Shown here: in pieces, positions 61,057 through 64,000 of the stretch
How positions within the stretch are numbered: the stretch's first letter is position 1
How the letters are laid out: each line of letters begins with the position of its first letter
DNA from: Chryseobacterium sp. OSA05B
GTDB taxonomy: Bacteria > Bacteroidota > Bacteroidia > Flavobacteriales > Weeksellaceae
Assembly (NCBI RefSeq): GCF_019970065.1
Contig: NZ_JAHXYH010000002.1
Location: forward strand, 930,001-994,000
Direction: 5' to 3'
DNA: 64,000 nucleotides
The notes under the pieces: generated by a model
Databases searched by the model: none
The model's input: only the letters and a program-made list of their open reading frames with translations
Told to the model about the DNA's origin: nothing
Translations under genes and position numbers: made by a program

Positions 61057-63213
61057 ATGAAGAAAATTACAGTTGGAGCAATGCTGCTCTCAATGATGTT
61101 CGTGGGGGTGAAAGCACAGTCTTTGAAATCACCGGATGGAAAGTTTGAAATGAACTTTCAGCTTAAAGAAGGAGTTCCTTATTACAATCTGAAGTATAAT
61201 GGAGCTGTGGTGGTAGAAGATTCTAAGTTAGGATTAAGATTATTTAAAGACTCAGCCATCAAATTTGCGTCTGAAATTGCCAAACCGGACGATGCCAAAT
61301 TTGATCTGAACAACGGATTCACGAAAACAGATGAAAAACGTGATTCCAAAAACGAAACCTGGCAGCCGGTTCTAGGTGAAAAGAAAAATTATATCAATCA
61401 TTATAACGAGCTGGCCGTTACGCTGGATCAGGCTTCTACAAGCAGAAGTATCGTTGTAAAGTTCAGACTGTTTAATGACGGTCTTGGATTCAGATATGAA
61501 TTCCCACAACAGAAAAATCTGAACTATTTCGTCATCAGAGAAGAAGATTCTGAAATCGATTTCCCAACGGATATGAAAGCCTGGTGGATGGTAGCAGACT
61601 ATGATTCTCAGGAATATCAGTACCAGGAAACAAAGATCTCCGAAATTCCTGCTAAATGGGACAAAGCATTCGATGCCAATGCTTCACAAAGATTGGTGAA
61701 AAATGCAGTTCAGTCTCCGTTAATGCTTAAAAAAGAAGGTAAGGAGCCATTGTATGTGAACGTGGCGGAAGCAGCCGTTTTGGATTACCCGGCATCCCAT
61801 CTTGAGGTGGATGCTCAGAATTCTAAATTCAAAACACATCTTACTGCTGACAGACAGGGAGCAAAAGGATATATTCAGACCCCATCTGTGACGCCTTGGA
61901 GAACCATTATTGTCTCTCCGAAAGCAGAAGAGGTGATGGAGTCCAAAATGATTTTTAACCTGAATGAACCTACAAAATATACCGATACATCTTATATTCA
62001 TCCTACAAAATATATGGGAGTCTGGTGGGAAATGATCATCGGGAAATCCCAGTGGGCTTATTCTACCGCGGAAAACGTTCATGTAGATAAAACAGATTTT
62101 TCAAAGCTTACTCCGAATGGAAAACACGCTGCAAACAATACAAAAGTTAAAGAATACATCGATTTCGCAGCTGAAAACGGGTTCCAGGGATTATTAATTG
62201 AAGGCTGGAATATCGGTTGGGAAGATTGGTTCGGACATTCCAAGGAATTTGTTTTCGACTTTATCACTCCATATCCGGATTTTGATATTAAAATGCTGAA
62301 TGATTATGCTCATTCCAAAGGGATTAAGCTAATTATGCACCATGAAACTTCCGGTTCCGCAACGAACTACGAAAGATGGTCGGATAAAGCCTTTGAACTC
62401 ATGAATAAATACGGTTATGATGCTGTGAAAACAGGATATGTAGGCGATATTATTCCTAGAGGAGAACATCATTATTCGCAATGGACAATTAACCATTATT
62501 ACAGAATTGCAGAAAAAGCAAACAAGTATAAAATCATGGTCAATTCCCATGAATCTGTACGTCCTACAGGGGAGAGCCGTACTTATCCGAACTACATTTC
62601 GGCAGAAGCTGCAAGAGGAACAGAGTATGAAGCATTCGGAGGAAATAAACCCGATCATCAAACTGTTCTTCCTTTCACAAGATGGATGGGTGGATCTATG
62701 GATTATACGCCGGGAATTTTCCAGACCAAACTGGATTATTATTTCCCTGGTGATACACGTTTCGTTAAAACCACACTGGCAAAACAGCTTGCATTATATG
62801 TGACGATGTATATGCCTCTTCAGATGGCGGCAGACCTTCCGGAGAACTATAAAAAGCATATGGATGCCTTCCAGTTCATCAAGGACGTTGCGGCAGACTG
62901 GGATGATACCAAAATTCTTTCCGCTGAGCCGGGAGATTATGTCATCACGGCCAGAAAAGCAAAAGGGACTGAAAACTGGTTCGTAGGTGGTATTACCGAT
63001 GAAAATAAACGTGAATACACCGTAGATTTCTCTTTCCTGGATAAAGGGAAAAAATATGAGATAACCGTTTACGAAGATGGAAAAGATGCAGATTACATCG
63101 ATAACCCTCAAAGCTATAACATCTATAAAAAACAGATCACCAGCAAATCTAAATTGAATTTCAAGATGGCAAGAAGCGGCGGTTTCGCTATTTCTGTTAA
63201 GCCTTTGAATTAA
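61057..63213 (+). CDS. susB: Glycoside hydrolase family 97, SusB-like alpha-glucosidase
   Basis: A 718-residue exported enzyme (signal peptide to about 20). It matches SusB closely in memory: LIMHHETSGSATNYERW near 425-441, GYVGDIIPRGEHHY near 460-473, MVNSHESVRPTGESRTYPN near 494-512 and ARGTEYEAFGGNK near 519-531. Glutamates E430, E499 and E523 occupy the calcium/base and acid positions of the inverting GH97a type. It should release glucose from maltodextrins in the periplasm. It completes the SusC-D-E locus; no SusA or SusR is seen here. Confidence 0.93.
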   Translation: MKKITVGAMLLSMMFVGVKAQSLKSPDGKFEMNFQLKEGVPYYNLKYNGAVVVEDSKLGLRLFKDSAIKFASEIAKPDDAKFDLNNGFTKTDEKRDSKNETWQPVLGEKKNYINHYNELAVTLDQASTSRSIVVKFRLFNDGLGFRYEFPQQKNLNYFVIREEDSEIDFPTDMKAWWMVADYDSQEYQYQETKISEIPAKWDKAFDANASQRLVKNAVQSPLMLKKEGKEPLYVNVAEAAVLDYPASHLEVDAQNSKFKTHLTADRQGAKGYIQTPSVTPWRTIIVSPKAEEVMESKMIFNLNEPTKYTDTSYIHPTKYMGVWWEMIIGKSQWAYSTAENVHVDKTDFSKLTPNGKHAANNTKVKEYIDFAAENGFQGLLIEGWNIGWEDWFGHSKEFVFDFITPYPDFDIKMLNDYAHSKGIKLIMHHETSGSATNYERWSDKAFELMNKYGYDAVKTGYVGDIIPRGEHHYSQWTINHYYRIAEKANKYKIMVNSHESVRPTGESRTYPNYISAEAARGTEYEAFGGNKPDHQTVLPFTRWMGGSMDYTPGIFQTKLDYYFPGDTRFVKTTLAKQLALYVTMYMPLQMAADLPENYKKHMDAFQFIKDVAADWDDTKILSAEPGDYVITARKAKGTENWFVGGITDENKREYTVDFSFLDKGKKYEITVYEDGKDADYIDNPQSYNIYKKQITSKSKLNFKMARSGGFAISVKPLN

Positions 63214-63234
63214 GATTTAAATTCTAAATTTGTT

Positions 63235-63289
63235 ATGCCCCGACTCATTATACATTCTGAAATGGGCCGGGGCATTAACTTTTTATCGT
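63235..63289 (+). terminator. Terminator after the GH97 gene
   Basis: ATGCCCCG/CGGGGCAT stem with a long loop and a T-rich tail. Confidence 0.8.
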
Positions 63290-63302
63290 ATTAACTATTG
63301 CC

Positions 63303-64000
63303 ATGAAAAACTTTAGCATCCTGATTTGTATTTTTTCAGCTTGTATGATCAATGCACAGAAAAAACTTCCGGTCATAAAAGCGAATTCCAACCGTATGAC
63401 CATTCTTGAAAAAGATAATGGATTGACAACGGACTGGAATGCAGATCCAAAAATTAAACTTGATGTCTACACCACATCCAAACTTGATACAGAAAAAAAG
63501 ACCATAAAAGTAAAAACAGATATAGATTCTGCAACTTTCACCATTAAAAAAGGACAAAACAAAGACTTTATAGTGCTATTAAAAGGAAAAGATTCCTGCA
63601 TGACCCGAATAACAAGTCTGCCTCCAAAGAATTTCAGCAAGGTGAAACCTGTTTTTCATGATACCATAAAGCTTTCTATCAACGAACAGAATACCATGTT
63701 CGTAAAAACAGTATTGAATAAAACAGATACCCTGATACTCAATTTTGATACCGGTTCAAGCGATCTGACCCTGACCAGAGAAAACTTAAAAAATAAAATT
63801 AAAAGTTCCTTAACGTCAGGATCTAATGTATTGGAGATCGGGAACAGAGTCTATCAGGACTTCCGGATTTATCCTGCTGATCTTGCGGGACACGGTACAG
63901 AAGGGCGTTTCGGATGGGATCTTTTTGACGGTATGATCGTAGAACTTAATTATGATAAGGGAATTATGGCTGTTCATTCACAGCTTCCCAAAGAAGTAAA
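63303..64000 (+). CDS. Aspartyl-protease-like exported protein, partial (runs off the window)
   Basis: Open from the ATG at 63303 to the window end (over 230 residues). A signal peptide (MKNFSILICIFSACMINAQ) leads. The motif LILNFDTGSSDLTL resembles the DTGS active site of retropepsin-like aspartyl proteases, and GRFGWDLFDGMIVELNYDKG near the end fits the conserved G-x-D/LLG region. Only one lobe motif is seen because the gene is cut. Separated from the GH97 gene by a terminator. Confidence 0.8.
   Translation, partial: MKNFSILICIFSACMINAQKKLPVIKANSNRMTILEKDNGLTTDWNADPKIKLDVYTTSKLDTEKKTIKVKTDIDSATFTIKKGQNKDFIVLLKGKDSCMTRITSLPPKNFSKVKPVFHDTIKLSINEQNTMFVKTVLNKTDTLILNFDTGSSDLTLTRENLKNKIKSSLTSGSNVLEIGNRVYQDFRIYPADLAGHGTEGRFGWDLFDGMIVELNYDKGIMAVHSQLPKEV

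Overview
The window looks like a chromosomal segment of a Flavobacteriia member, most likely Chryseobacterium or a close relative (Weeksellaceae). The base composition is AT-rich. Promoters of the Bacteroidetes type (TTG or TTTG, about 19 nt, TAnnTTTG) can be seen, and strong Shine-Dalgarno sites are scarce. Family-level markers are PorT of the type IX secretion system (T9SS), GLPGLI and DUF2339 proteins, SusC/SusD, a T9SS sorting tail on a chitin-active enzyme, and flavobacterial GG-leader cysteine-rich peptides. No rRNA, tRNA, prophage, transposase or CRISPR array was found. The genus name is inference from protein style, not from a search.

Layout. 0-10.5 kb is mostly core: an SDR enzyme, a degenerate deacetylase-like protein, a metallophosphoesterase, a KASIII-type synthase, menG-porT, zapA-6S RNA-rny and an MFS transporter. 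10.6-11.8 kb holds three separately terminated small GG-leader cysteine-rich peptide genes; a fourth lies at 18.2 kb. 12-16 kb holds a YeiH/LysR pair and a CLC-type channel preceded by a convincing fluoride riboswitch. 16-36.9 kb is housekeeping: an idi-orf-gcvT operon, mscL, nnr, an Lgt with a large extra N-terminal domain, yidD, rarA, pheA, dnaA and an RsmI-like methylase. 37.4-39.2 kb is a secreted multidomain lytic polysaccharide monooxygenase (LPMO). 42.4-51.4 kb runs in one direction: AraC regulator, TolC, HlyD, MFS pump, TonB receptor, siderophore-interacting flavoprotein. This suggests efflux followed by metallophore uptake. 52.4-55.2 kb contains metG. 55.5-63.2 kb is a starch/alpha-glucan locus (SusC, SusD, SusE, GH97), followed by an aspartyl-protease-like gene cut by the window end.

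The most unusual signal is non-coding. A family of intergenic elements is built almost entirely from 7-bp units that keep register over long distances, in the best copy 25 consecutive units (51550-51724). Copies or fragments occur at about 1.8-2.1, 13.1-13.4, 14.3-14.5, 20.66, 25.2, 33.4, 40.25, 45.8-46.0, 47.75 and 51.4-51.7 kb. They have a recurring internal order: a G-rich heptad arm, a CCAAGAA/TCAAGAT/ATCAGAC core, an AT-rich conserved block, then a C/A-rich heptad arm. All lie next to gene 3' ends, none in a divergent promoter gap. One sits inside the HlyD-MFS operon, three run into stop codons, and one supplies the -33 part of a promoter. A different element, at 47.85-48.02 kb, has perfect 12-bp terminal inverted repeats and looks like a MITE.
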